The notes under the pieces: generated by a model
What the model was told of the DNA's origin: nothing
The model's input: the letters and a program-made list of their open reading frames with translations, nothing else
Database searches by the model: none
Shown: one piece after another, positions 1 to 9,136 of the stretch
Layout of the letters: each line of letters opens with the position of its first letter
Numbering within the stretch: the first letter of the stretch is position 1
Made by a program: the position numbers and the translations under genes
From: Alkalinema pantanalense
Lineage (GTDB): Bacteria; Cyanobacteriota; Cyanobacteriia; Leptolyngbyales; Leptolyngbyaceae
DNA length: 64,000 nt
Assembly (NCBI RefSeq): GCF_050753345.1
Contig: NZ_JBLZFX010000014.1
Span: 28,067-92,066 of the forward strand
Reading direction: 5' to 3'

Positions 1-398
1 TCTAAGCTTTCAAAATACTCGCGGGCACAGTGGACAAACTTAGAGGCTACACGCCCATGCATCGGTAATTCCAGGGGCGATCGATAGGGACTGTCTTTTT
101 TGACGGCTACGGACATGCGGCAGCCCCCAAACCTAAGATCCACCACATGGGCTACGTTGGGAGTTTGTTCCCGTAACACGTCGTAGCCCACGATGCCCAG
201 TTGAGCTTGTCCATATTCAACATAAACCGGAACATCGCCATTGCGCACGAGTAAAGCACGAGCGGTTCCTGTTGGATCCTCAATTTGTAATTGGCGGCAT
301 CCGGGCTCTAGGAAGGCGCTGAAGTCTAGGCCGACGGATTTGAGCAGTCGAATACTCTCTTTGAGAAGTTCGCCTTTGGCTAGCGCAATGGTGAGCAT
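1..398 (-). CDS. hisG: ATP phosphoribosyltransferase catalytic subunit (3' end outside window)
   Basis: HisG joins ATP to PRPP, the first step of histidine synthesis, in the cytosol. Reading the minus strand from the ATG at 398 gives 132 open codons up to the window edge. They begin MLTIALAKGELLKESIRLL and contain DPTGTARALLVRNGDVPVYV and GIVGYDVL, a typical HisG start followed by the first half of the periplasmic-binding-protein-like fold. The layout suits the short-form HisG (about 210 residues) that works with HisZ; roughly 80 C-terminal residues are missing because of the window edge. Only 46 bp separate it from the divergent response-regulator gene, so their promoters must overlap. Confidence 0.95.
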   Translation of the reverse strand, partial: MLTIALAKGELLKESIRLLKSVGLDFSAFLEPGCRQLQIEDPTGTARALLVRNGDVPVYVEYGQAQLGIVGYDVLREQTPNVAHVVDLRFGGCRMSVAVKKDSPYRSPLELPMHGRVASKFVHCAREYFESL

Positions 399-444
399 AG
401 AGGAAAATTAGGGTGTAGGGTATAGAAAATGATCCTAGCCTAAG

Positions 445-1149
445 ATGAGAATTCTGCTGGTAGATGACGAAGCGGAAATGGCGGAACCGCTGAGTCGTAT
501 GTTGGAAAAAGAAGGATATCAGGTTGAAGTGGCCTATGATGGCGATCGAGGCGATCGATTAGCGATGCAAGGTCAGTATGATTTACTGATTTTGGATTGG
601 ATGTTGCCCCAAAAGTCGGGGCTAGAAATTTGTCAGCATGTGCGATCGCGGGGGGATGTGACGCCAGTATTATTCCTAACGGCGAAGGATACGATCGACG
701 ATCGCGTGGAAGGTTTGGATGCGGGGGCGGATGATTATTTAGTCAAGCCCTTTGAGTTGCGGGAGTTGTTGGCACGGGTTCGGGCACTCTTGCGACGGCC
801 TCCGGCGATCGTGGAATCTGTGCCAGTAACGGCTCTCCCCACCACATTCAGCGTTGACGGTTTAGAGTTAAACGTGCAAAATCAACTGGCCTCTCGCAAT
901 GGTCGATCGATCGAACTTTCGGAAAAAGAAACGCAGTTGCTAGCCTACTTGATGGAGTCACCCAACCAGTTGCTGACCCATGAGCAAATTTCCCAACATC
1001 TTTGGGCTGCGGATGAAAAGCCTGCCAGCAATGCATTGGCTGCACAAATTCGATTGCTACGACGAAAAATTGAAGCACCCGGTGAAGACTCCTTGATTCA
1101 TACGGTATATGGTAAAGGCTATCGATTTGGCAATCTTCTGGAAGATTAA
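445..1149 (+). CDS. rppA: OmpR-family response regulator, RppA-like
   Basis: Two-component transcription regulator of 234 residues. The receiver domain (about 1-118) has acidic residues D7-D8, phospho-acceptor Asp51 in LLILDWMLP and Lys101 in YLVKPFEL. The C-terminal winged helix (about 135-230) ends with HTVYGKGYRF, usual for OmpR/PhoB regulators. The sequence resembles cyanobacterial RppA, linked in Synechocystis to redox- and nickel-responsive control, but the symbol rests on recognition only. No histidine kinase gene is adjacent: the next gene is a lipoprotein 700 bp away, so this is an orphan in the window. It is divergent from hisG. Confidence 0.85.
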   Translation: MRILLVDDEAEMAEPLSRMLEKEGYQVEVAYDGDRGDRLAMQGQYDLLILDWMLPQKSGLEICQHVRSRGDVTPVLFLTAKDTIDDRVEGLDAGADDYLVKPFELRELLARVRALLRRPPAIVESVPVTALPTTFSVDGLELNVQNQLASRNGRSIELSEKETQLLAYLMESPNQLLTHEQISQHLWAADEKPASNALAAQIRLLRRKIEAPGEDSLIHTVYGKGYRFGNLLED

Positions 1150-1860
1150 AGACAACGCTAATTACGATCAAGCTTGCAGTGATTGCTTTGGCAGTTCAAA
1201 TAGAATGTAGCCGAAAAAGCTGCTTACCAAGTTATTGGAGTCTTTAGAGGGTTTCACTCTACCTTGACAACAATGACCGGAGTAATTGCGTGAGGTGCCG
1301 TGCGTTTTTGCGCGATCAAGAGGCTGCGATCGTTGGCTCAGCGAAGAGTGAGCAAAATTGATTGACTAATGCTACAAATCCGATCCCCCTAGCCTCCTTA
1401 AAAAAGGAAGAACTGAAAAAGTAGAGACCATTAATGGGATTGCGGGAAAATCTGATGATTCTCTCAAATGCTCCCTTATTAAGGAGGAATTGGGTCACTA
1501 TGGGTTGCAATCACAAATTGATTTGGTATGACGGCGGTATGTTGCGGTTGTATGTTGCATAAGTTCTACCCTGGGATGGGCTATGGAGCAGTATTGCTCA
1601 GAGACCCGTTTCTTGCATTGCTAGCATCTTTTGTATGGCTAGTATCAGTTGGGTCGCTCAATTGAGGAAGATCATCTACGGCGAAGATTAACGGAGGTTA
1701 GGCTACGGAGCTTTAAGATTTTGCCGATCGTTGGCTTATCAATCCGGATTTGGGCAAGATTAGGGTGTATCAAATTGCGTTAATTACGAATTTACCGCTG
1801 GGTTGCACCGCATAGATGCAAGTCAGTACAGCGGAGCTGTGGTGGGAGGAGAGGAATCAA
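1150..1860. other. intergenic region with one inverted-repeat element
   Basis: About 710 bp without a convincing gene. Short open frames here lack a ribosome-binding site and recognisable protein features. The only structure noted is the paired CCTCCTTAA-type repeat at 1393-1487. The last 20 bp carry a strong GGGAGGAG ribosome-binding site for the following lipoprotein gene. Confidence 0.6.
1393..1487. repeat. imperfect inverted repeat pair, possible decayed MITE
   Basis: The left arm at 1393-1410 (CCTCCTTAAAAAAGGAAG) and right arm at 1471-1487 (CTCCCTTATTAAGGAGG) are imperfect inverted copies separated by 60 bp, and each arm can itself fold into a small hairpin. Such CCTCCTTAA/TTAAGGAGG arms resemble small non-coding repeats common in cyanobacterial intergenic DNA. 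No transposase and no clear target duplication are visible, so mobility is inferred only. Confidence 0.4.
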
Positions 1861-2769
1861 ATGGTGGTAGCAGCGGAAATGTCGAAATCCTTACAATCTG
1901 GACGATCGATCGTACAAGTCAGCATGCTGTCAGTTTTGCTGAGTTTCCTGACGATCGGGTGTGGAAGTCCTGTAGGTTCCAGTGGGCAGTCTTCTGCGCA
2001 AGGCAACCTGTCCAGTTATTCCAGCAATCCTAGCGATTCCAAGAATCCCAACGGTACCTCCCAGATCCCCGCTACCAGTCAAAAAGGGCAGGAGTCTACT
2101 GAAGCGACCAATTCAGCGGAGGCCAATCCAGAAAGCTCTACGAAAGCCGCTAAGATGGTAGCCCAGGCAGGGTCTTCCCAGTCCACTAAAGCCACGATCG
2201 ACGACTTTATTCCCGCAGGCTGGCAATTGTCGCAACAAATTTCAGGGGATTTGAATGGCGATCGTCGCTCCGATGCAGTGCTGAAGCTTTCGAAGGATGG
2301 ACAGTTTGATTTAATTGTTTTACTTGCAACTTCTTCCGGTTGGCAACAGCTAGCCCATGCGCCGAATCTGCTCTTCTGTGGGGGCTGCGCGGGACCGTTG
2401 GGCACCAATCAGGGAGGCCATATCCGTATCGAAATCGAGGAGGATGTGTTGCTGGTGAAACAAATTGCAGGCAGCCGAGGTGCCGTGGAAATCGTGCATC
2501 GCTTCTGGATCGATCGTCCCTCTGGCCAATTGGTTCTGATTGGTGAAGATGTCAATCCCTACGATCGGGCTAACGGAAATGAAATTCGAGATAGTCGTAA
2601 CTTCCTAACGGGTAAACGAATTGTTGAGGAATACCGAGGTAATCCAGACGGGGGCGGCAAGCAACTCATCCGCACGCAAAACTTAGCCGTATCACGTCAA
2701 TTACAGCCGATCGACGCGATCGACATTGAGCAAGTGCGTAGCAGTGCTCCAGAACTCCCTGCTGATTAA
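1861..2769 (+). CDS. predicted lipoprotein with a calcium-loop-like motif
   Basis: Protein of unknown function, 302 residues. The start at 1861 is preferred over the in-frame ATG at 1816 because GGGAGGAG sits 8-17 bp upstream and the signal peptide then has a normal length. Hydrophobic stretch MLSVLLSFLTIGC gives a lipobox with Cys34, so the protein should be a lipid-anchored envelope protein. A Ser/Asn/Thr-rich linker follows, then a folded region starting FIPAGWQLSQQISGDLNGDR. The segment DLNGDRRSD matches the DxNxDxxxD calcium-binding loop pattern seen in FG-GAP/dockerin-like repeats; calcium binding is inferred. The stop overlaps a downstream ATG as TAATG, pointing to co-transcription with the next lipoprotein gene. 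Confidence 0.75.
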   Translation: MVVAAEMSKSLQSGRSIVQVSMLSVLLSFLTIGCGSPVGSSGQSSAQGNLSSYSSNPSDSKNPNGTSQIPATSQKGQESTEATNSAEANPESSTKAAKMVAQAGSSQSTKATIDDFIPAGWQLSQQISGDLNGDRRSDAVLKLSKDGQFDLIVLLATSSGWQQLAHAPNLLFCGGCAGPLGTNQGGHIRIEIEEDVLLVKQIAGSRGAVEIVHRFWIDRPSGQLVLIGEDVNPYDRANGNEIRDSRNFLTGKRIVEEYRGNPDGGGKQLIRTQNLAVSRQLQPIDAIDIEQVRSSAPELPAD

Positions 2770-2849
2770 TGGTTGATCCAAAAATTGTTCCTTCTAAGAA
2801 TCGCTTTGCAATATCCTATGCTGTCCGACGGGAGAGAGTTTCATTCTGT

Positions 2850-3416
2850 ATGAATCATCAAAAAAACATTCAGTCTGTTATTCGACTCACCTTAATTAGC
2901 AGCATTGTCAGTTGCATGGGTCTGCTGACGATGGGTTGTGCTCGACCACAATTACTAAACCCATCCCCTACGATCGCGGCTACTATTCCAACACTGCCTC
3001 CGTCTCCCGAATCCATCCCCGAATCTACCCAGACTTCTACGCCCCAAAAACTTACGCTTCAAGGGGTTCCCCTTCCCTACATGCCCAATACTAAATTGTT
3101 TGGGATTCTTTCTAAGGGCTGTGAACGAGTGGATTTAGCAACCTGGCAGCATCCGACGAGAGAGGTGATGATTCAGCGAGGTGTAGAAATTATTGCCGTG
3201 CAATTGTGTAACGATCGAACTTATCCGGTTTTTTATGTCAATTTTCCCTACGCTCCCCACGGTCAAACCAAAGACTATTTTGATCCTTTGTATGCTGAGA
3301 TGAAATCAGCCAATGGCGGTTGGCCCTTTGCCTTTGTTTCAATGAAAGATCAGACGATCGTGCAAATTTCGCCCAGTCAGGATGGTGCGATTCAAATGGA
3401 GTTCGATCAGTTTTAA
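2850..3416 (+). CDS. predicted lipoprotein, unknown family
   Basis: With the start at 2850 (GGGAGAG about 13 bp upstream) the product has 188 residues and a lipoprotein signal ending LLTMGC, Cys30. An in-frame ATG at 2769 overlaps the previous stop codon (TAATG) and could serve by translational coupling, but it would give a signal region of nearly 60 residues, long for a lipoprotein. A Pro/Ser/Thr-rich spacer follows the cysteine, then a domain with several aromatic residues (NFPYAPHGQTKDYFDPLY). I do not recognise the family. It is the second of three consecutive lipoprotein genes. Confidence 0.7.
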   Translation: MNHQKNIQSVIRLTLISSIVSCMGLLTMGCARPQLLNPSPTIAATIPTLPPSPESIPESTQTSTPQKLTLQGVPLPYMPNTKLFGILSKGCERVDLATWQHPTREVMIQRGVEIIAVQLCNDRTYPVFYVNFPYAPHGQTKDYFDPLYAEMKSANGGWPFAFVSMKDQTIVQISPSQDGAIQMEFDQF

Positions 3417-3493
3417 ATTGGGTTGTAACTGCGCTTGGATGCCCGGTTCACCGTCTAAAATTGCCTCATGTTGCTCCAATCCTCTCATCTACT

Positions 3494-4375
3494 ATGACTT
3501 CCAACGCTCCAAAATCCAATTCCTTCAGAATCGCAGGTCTGCTTTTAGCGGGTTGTCTTGGGTTAATTACCGTGGGTTGTGGGACAGGGACGGGGTCTAA
3601 TCCTGCTTCTAGCAGTCCAGAACCGACACCCACGACGACGGAAACCCGTGGTAATACGACGGAATCCCCTTCAGCAACGCCGGAGAATGCCCAAAGTTCC
3701 CAAAATACCCCGACCAAAATTGCCACAGCAAAAATCGCTGAGGGGAACTACTGGCTAGGCCATACGGATGAAGGCTTGGAAGTGCAGGGCGATCGCTATC
3801 GATATTATTCCGAAGGGGGCGAACAACCCTGGCGATCGCTGGATAGTTTACAGGCGGTTCAAGCGGGTGTAGTTTACGATGGCCGGGTCTACTGGTGTCT
3901 TGCGTCCATGAAGCCGAAGGGGAGCATTGCAAGCTGTTCTGAGCAAGGGTGGGTCACGAAATCGACGAGCACCTCGACCCGGCCCATGCCACCGTCTGGG
4001 GCGAACCGTGCATTGTTATTTTCCTGTATGACGGAGAATGGCAAAGAGATTTTGCTCTATGAAACCGACTCCACGATCGAGTATTCCTTTGGGCGTCCTG
4101 ATGAGACACCAGAATTAGAGCTTCAGGTTCCGCGCGATCGGGCTTCAACTTGGCAATGGAAAGGGGTGGGACGGTGGATGAGTTATGCGGTGGATGTGCC
4201 TAATGGTGATACGACGTATAGCGTGTTTTGGGGCGTCGATCGATTATCTGAAACTCGCGATATTGATGCTGGAGTGAATTTAAAGAGCAACAGTAAACTA
4301 GCTGCAACGGTAAACTGTGTGGGCAAAGTGACCAGCAACTTGCAAGGGGTTAAACTTCAACCTAGACAAGATTAA
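3494..4375 (+). CDS. predicted lipoprotein, unknown family
   Basis: The frame is open from 3320, but the ATG at 3494 puts a standard lipoprotein signal at the N-terminus (RIAGLLLAGCLGLITVGC, Cys29), so it is chosen. Product 293 residues: acylated Cys, a Ser/Thr/Pro/Glu-rich disordered linker to about residue 75, then a globular region containing EGNYWLGHTDEGLEVQGDRY and several cysteines. No known domain was recognised. It lies 66 bp upstream of the exported CHAT/TPR gene on the same strand and may share its transcript. Confidence 0.75.
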   Translation: MTSNAPKSNSFRIAGLLLAGCLGLITVGCGTGTGSNPASSSPEPTPTTTETRGNTTESPSATPENAQSSQNTPTKIATAKIAEGNYWLGHTDEGLEVQGDRYRYYSEGGEQPWRSLDSLQAVQAGVVYDGRVYWCLASMKPKGSIASCSEQGWVTKSTSTSTRPMPPSGANRALLFSCMTENGKEILLYETDSTIEYSFGRPDETPELELQVPRDRASTWQWKGVGRWMSYAVDVPNGDTTYSVFWGVDRLSETRDIDAGVNLKSNSKLAATVNCVGKVTSNLQGVKLQPRQD

Positions 4376-4441
4376 TTTTATTAATTGATTCGTTAGTGAT
4401 CAATTGTTCCTGCTATCGTTATTGGAAGTGGTGTTTGGACT

Positions 4442-7400
4442 ATGTCGGTAAGATTTAAATCAATCAAGTTTGCATTGGTCTTTCTGTCGATCGTAGCAAT
4501 GGGTGGAGGATTGCCGATCTCAGCCCCGTTCGGAATCTCTCCCGCAACTGCGCAAACATCTGATGCCCGGAAAGCAGAGGCCGATCGTTTATTACAACAA
4601 GCGATCAAGCAATTTGAGGCTGAACAGTATGATATGGCTTTACAGTCTTCTCAAGCAGCGCTAGCTATCTATAACAAAATTCAAGATCGTGAGGCGATCG
4701 GAGAAGCAATTCGCCACATTGGACGGGCATATTATGGTCTCAAGGATCATGCTAAAGCTTTTGAGTTTTTCCAAAAGAGTCTTTCGATCGCTCGTGAGGT
4801 CAAAAACTTGCGGGGTGAAGGAAGAACGTTAAATAATTTAGGAGTACTCTACGAAGCCCAAAAGAATCCTGATAAGGCAATTGAATTTTATAAGCAAAGC
4901 GTTGAAGTTTCTCAAAAAGCAGCCGATCGAGAAAGTCTAGCAATTGCGCTAAATAACCTTGGATTAATCTATCAGGTACAGTCAGATTTCAACCAAGCTC
5001 AGAGTTACTTTCAGAGAAGCTTAGCCATTGGGCGGGAATTAAGAGATCGTAGGATGGAAGCCGACACCTTAATCTATTTAGGTGATTTATATGCAGGTTG
5101 GCCTGACCAGATTTCCCAAGCGATCGGATACTATCAACAAAGTTTGCCTATTCTAACAATACTTCAGAGACGGAAAAACGAAGCCGATGTCCTATCAGGG
5201 TTGGGAATTGTTTACTACAAGCTGAAAGATTATCAAAAATCAATTGAGTTCCATCAGCAAAGCTTGGCAATTTACATTGAGCTAAAGAGGCAAGGTAGCA
5301 TTGCTAATACCCTGCGCAACCTTGGTATTGCCTATGAAGTTATGAAACAAAAGGAACAAGCAGTAGAGTATTACCAACGAAGTTTAAAAGTTGCCCAAGA
5401 CGCTATAGATAAAGTGAATGAAGCGAAGACGTTTAGAACTTTAGGGATTTTTTATCAATCTTCAGATTTTGGCAAAGCCTATAATGCTTTTCAAAGTAGC
5501 CTTAAGCTATGGCGCGAGTTGAAAAATCGCCAGCAAGAAGCCAACACGTTACTTCAGATGGGAGACTTTTTTGCATTGTGGCGCAGTAACTGTTCTCGGG
5601 CGATCGATGAAGCTTACACGCCTAGTTTGCCGATTTTTCGTGAATTGCGCGATCGTGGGAGTGAAGCCCGCGCCTTAGCAGGGATTGGTCAATGCTATGC
5701 CGATGAACATGCAGGCAATGAAAAAGCCTTTGAAGTTTTAAATCAAGGGTTAACGCTTGCCCGTGAAGTCAACGATCGTTGGACGGAAGGTCGAATTTTA
5801 ACGTCGTTGGGCAAGTCCTATCAGTCATTGGATGAACGAAAAAATAACCGATGGAAAAGCGGAATGTTATCCACTGATTTTAGTCAATCCCCAGAGTCGA
5901 TCGAACAGGCAACTAAAGCACTACGCTACTCGCAACAAGGGCTGAAAATTGCCCAAGACGTTAAAAACCGTTGGGGGGAAGCTCTCGCCTTGGCCAACTT
6001 GGGCCGAACCTATGGTGTGCTAGGAGAACATCAAAAAGCGATCGATAGCCAAAAGCAACGGTTAATCATTACTCGCGAATACCAAGACACCACCGCAGAA
6101 GCGGAAACTCTGAACTTGTTGGGACGTCTCTATGCTGCCCGTGGCGAATTTTCTACGGCGATCGTGTACCATCAAGCGGCCCTTGACATTTATCGAGCAC
6201 GGCAGAAACGCTACGAAGATTCTTTAAGGAAGTCAAATTTATCTGTCAATCTGCTCTACGAATATCGTGAATCATTAATGTATCTAGGCGATACTTATCA
6301 ACAAAGTAGAGATTACCAAAAAGCGATTCAAGCTTATGAAGAAGCATTAGATCTGAAAAATAAAAAAGGATCTGGCTATGGTGGCAGCTTTGAGGTCGCA
6401 ATTCGGCGTAAGATGGGTTACACATTTTTGCGTGCTAATCAACTAGCCCAAGCTGAAACTGCATTTCGGGATATTTTGACTTATGATGAAGACTTTAGAA
6501 TTGCTGTTGGTTATGGTTCTTCGTCTAAGCCAGCAACAGATTCTGAAAGAATTAACATGGCTGAGTTACAAGCATCTGATTATCGAGAACTCCAAAAGAT
6601 TTTAGTTCTGCAAAATCGTGTTGAAGATGCGTTGGAAGTTGCAGAAGAAGCCAGAGCAAAAGTCCTTGTAGAACTGCTGTTTGCACGGATGCAAGGGCGT
6701 CAAGTTCCTGATTTTAAGACCCTGCCAAAACCGCTAAAGTTAACTGAAATTCGTCAAATTGCTAAAACGCAAAATTCCACATTGGTGCAGTATTCATTGA
6801 TTGATACAGAGCAATTATATATTTGGGTGATTAAACCCAATGGAGACATCAAATTCCAGATTTCAAAATTGGCAAAAACAGCGTCGATCGAACAACTGGT
6901 TGCAGAAAGCCGAGGTTCGATCGCGGTGATTTCCACGGTACCAACGACACCACGATCGACCACCCAGCCAGAAACCGATCTCCAACGACTCTATCAAGCC
7001 CTTGTCGCGCCGATCTCCGCTGATTTGCCCACCGATCCGAGTCAACGGGTCACCTTCCTGCCCCAAGGCGAACTCTTTTTTGTCCCATTCCCCGCTCTGA
7101 AAGATGAACAGGGACGCTACTTAATTGAAAAACATACTCTCTCCACTGCCCCGTCCATCCAAACCCTGCAACTGACCCGTGAACAAGCCAAAAAAGCTCA
7201 GGTAAAAGGGACTCCTTTGGTTGTTGGTGATCCCAAAATGCCGATCTTTGAAGGGGCTCCCTTGACGAATCTACCGGGTGCCCGCCAAGAGGCGATCGCC
7301 ATTGCCAAATTGCTGAACACCCAACCGCTGATCGGAGAACAAGCCACAAAATCCACGGTTCTCAATCAAATGAAATCGGCTTCGATTATCCACTTAGCAA

Positions 7401-7813
7401 CCCATGGCTTACTGAACCAAAACAAAGACAAAGTTCCAGGCGCGATCGCTCTTGCACCCAGCGGCTCAGACAACGGCTTTCTGACCTCCAGCGAAATTTT
7501 TGATCTTAAGTTAACGGCTCACTTAGCGGTACTGAGTGCCTGCGACACGGGACGGGGAGACATCAAAGGCGATGGCGTAATTGGCTTGTCCCGATCGCTG
7601 ATTGCGGCTGGGGTGCCCAGTGTTGTGGTTTCCCTATGGGCCGTTAACGATAATTCCACCAGTGTGTTTATGGATCATTTCTATCGCCATCTCACCACCA
7701 ATCCCAACAAAGCCCAAGCCCTACGACAAGCAATGCTGGACACCATGAAGCAATATCCCAAACCCAGGGACTGGGCAGCCTTTACCCTAGTCGGAGAAAG
7801 CGATCGGTTGTAA
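4442..7813 (+). CDS. CHAT-domain TPR protein with signal peptide
   Basis: CHAT domains are caspase-like cysteine peptidase domains (HetF type), usually fused to TPR arrays. This 1,123-residue protein has a hydrophobic N-terminus (KFALVFLSIVAMGGGLPIS, possible cleavage near ATAQ-TS), at least ten TPR motifs from about 45 to 690, and a CHAT domain from about 780 to the end. The catalytic pair is intact: His988 in IIHLATHG and Cys1034 in VLSACDTG, followed by the typical GDGVIGLSRSLIAAG and VVVSLWAVND segments. Export implies action in the periplasm; substrate unknown. It stands among predicted lipoprotein and secreted-protein genes that might be partners or substrates (inference). Confidence 0.9.
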   Translation: MSVRFKSIKFALVFLSIVAMGGGLPISAPFGISPATAQTSDARKAEADRLLQQAIKQFEAEQYDMALQSSQAALAIYNKIQDREAIGEAIRHIGRAYYGLKDHAKAFEFFQKSLSIAREVKNLRGEGRTLNNLGVLYEAQKNPDKAIEFYKQSVEVSQKAADRESLAIALNNLGLIYQVQSDFNQAQSYFQRSLAIGRELRDRRMEADTLIYLGDLYAGWPDQISQAIGYYQQSLPILTILQRRKNEADVLSGLGIVYYKLKDYQKSIEFHQQSLAIYIELKRQGSIANTLRNLGIAYEVMKQKEQAVEYYQRSLKVAQDAIDKVNEAKTFRTLGIFYQSSDFGKAYNAFQSSLKLWRELKNRQQEANTLLQMGDFFALWRSNCSRAIDEAYTPSLPIFRELRDRGSEARALAGIGQCYADEHAGNEKAFEVLNQGLTLAREVNDRWTEGRILTSLGKSYQSLDERKNNRWKSGMLSTDFSQSPESIEQATKALRYSQQGLKIAQDVKNRWGEALALANLGRTYGVLGEHQKAIDSQKQRLIITREYQDTTAEAETLNLLGRLYAARGEFSTAIVYHQAALDIYRARQKRYEDSLRKSNLSVNLLYEYRESLMYLGDTYQQSRDYQKAIQAYEEALDLKNKKGSGYGGSFEVAIRRKMGYTFLRANQLAQAETAFRDILTYDEDFRIAVGYGSSSKPATDSERINMAELQASDYRELQKILVLQNRVEDALEVAEEARAKVLVELLFARMQGRQVPDFKTLPKPLKLTEIRQIAKTQNSTLVQYSLIDTEQLYIWVIKPNGDIKFQISKLAKTASIEQLVAESRGSIAVISTVPTTPRSTTQPETDLQRLYQALVAPISADLPTDPSQRVTFLPQGELFFVPFPALKDEQGRYLIEKHTLSTAPSIQTLQLTREQAKKAQVKGTPLVVGDPKMPIFEGAPLTNLPGARQEAIAIAKLLNTQPLIGEQATKSTVLNQMKSASIIHLATHGLLNQNKDKVPGAIALAPSGSDNGFLTSSEIFDLKLTAHLAVLSACDTGRGDIKGDGVIGLSRSLIAAGVPSVVVSLWAVNDNSTSVFMDHFYRHLTTNPNKAQALRQAMLDTMKQYPKPRDWAAFTLVGESDRL

Positions 7814-8037
7814 GTACAAGCCGATCTTGAGGATCGTAGGTGTAGGTTTCGCAATTTTCGAAGATAGGATTGCATGAGTGACTAGAACTGGGAGATAGAA
7901 ACTTGGGGCGTAATGCGATCGTGCTTACTGAGGTCAGGGTGCCATTCCAGAAGATGAACTTTAACCGCTTGTAGACGGCAGACCACTGAAAAATCAGTTG
8001 AAAAATCAGTGACTGAGATACTTACAGAGAGAGCTTT

Positions 8038-9024
8038 ATGATAAATCCTAAAAAACTGCTCCCCTTGACCTTGTTTGTTCTCCTAGGAGCCTGTAGTGCG
8101 AATCCTACAAAAGCCTCGGATTCCACAGCCAATAATGTTCCTGGAAAAGATTCTGCGCAGAATTCAGCTAAGACTACACAACTGGCTGATGCGAGTCGTG
8201 CTGGGAACGATCGCAGCCAGCCAATTCCCACCGTCTGTGCCCGTGACGATGGTAGAGGGTTCGTCTCAGACTTTATCCGGCAACAGGTGGTGCGGGATGC
8301 TTACACTGCTAACGAAGTGGAAATACGCGACTATGACAATCCCGATCTCATCATCGAAACGATTTCTAAGGATCGCTACGATGATTTTCGGATCGGTCAG
8401 ATCGATATGAGCTATGTCTATCGCGATGCAGCCACCCGCAATCTAAGTCCTGAGGAGCAATTGAAGACTCGGGTGAAAACCGACTTTCGGCAGGTCGATC
8501 GCAATACCTTTCGGGTGGATTATGTGAAGGCGGAGTGGGTGGATGATGGAGAAGAGGGCAGCTTTGGCCGCACCTATGGCGCGCCGGGGGCTTATATTTT
8601 TGAACATCGGAATGGCTGCTGGCAGTTGACCCAGGAATTACGATCGACTTCGCAAGCGGATTCGCAAGCCACATCACAAGCCAATTCAGCCCCTACGTCT
8701 AGCTCCAACACTCAGTCCGATCTGCAAGCCATCCTGTACAAAAATATGCCCTATGCAGACTTACGATCGACCGTTTTACAGCAGGGTTGGACACCTCTAC
8801 CCAGTCCCGACTGTAAGGAAAATGTTGGAGGAGCGGCGACGGTCTGTGATGAAATTCCGGAGATGAATTCCTGTAGTGGCGATGGTTACTGCTTGATGTA
8901 TTTTGAAGATCGAAGCAGTGGCAAAAAAATGTCTGTCACGACCTATGGGCCTTATCGTGCGTGGAATGCTACCGATAGCCGAGAGAAAGCAGCCTTAGGG
9001 GTTGTTAATTGGGGAATTAAGTAA
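8038..9024 (+). CDS. predicted lipoprotein, two-part
   Basis: Protein of 328 residues with a short clear lipoprotein signal (LLPLTLFVLLGAC, Cys19), preceded by AGAGAGAG 5-12 bp from the ATG. After a disordered Ser/Asn/Thr linker there are two apparent domains separated by a QADSQATSQANS linker near residue 205: an N-terminal region of about 130 residues and a C-terminal cysteine-containing region beginning NMPYADLRSTVLQQGWTPL. Cysteine spacing in the second domain (PDC...TVC...NSC...GYC) suggests disulfides in an oxidising compartment. I do not recognise the family. It follows the CHAT gene after 224 bp. Confidence 0.75.
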   Translation: MINPKKLLPLTLFVLLGACSANPTKASDSTANNVPGKDSAQNSAKTTQLADASRAGNDRSQPIPTVCARDDGRGFVSDFIRQQVVRDAYTANEVEIRDYDNPDLIIETISKDRYDDFRIGQIDMSYVYRDAATRNLSPEEQLKTRVKTDFRQVDRNTFRVDYVKAEWVDDGEEGSFGRTYGAPGAYIFEHRNGCWQLTQELRSTSQADSQATSQANSAPTSSSNTQSDLQAILYKNMPYADLRSTVLQQGWTPLPSPDCKENVGGAATVCDEIPEMNSCSGDGYCLMYFEDRSSGKKMSVTTYGPYRAWNATDSREKAALGVVNWGIK

Positions 9025-9045
9025 ACCTTAGAATTCAGCACATTG

Positions 9046-9075
9046 ATAGTGTTTGCATTAATAGTGTTTACATTA
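9046..9075. repeat. 15-bp tandem duplication
   Basis: Two adjacent 15-bp units, ATAGTGTTTGCATTA and ATAGTGTTTACATTA, differ at one base. They lie between the lipoprotein gene and the following secreted-protein gene, in its likely promoter region. One of several short tandem duplications in this window. Confidence 0.85.
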
Positions 9076-9136
9076 ATCTGATACCCAAAGCAGATTAGGA
9101 TTATTGAAATCTTACTCGTTGAATAGGACTCTAACT

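Noticed and set aside
1316..1510. 64-codon minus-strand frame
   Set aside because: It is formed by the inverted-repeat element at 1393-1487 and has no supporting features.
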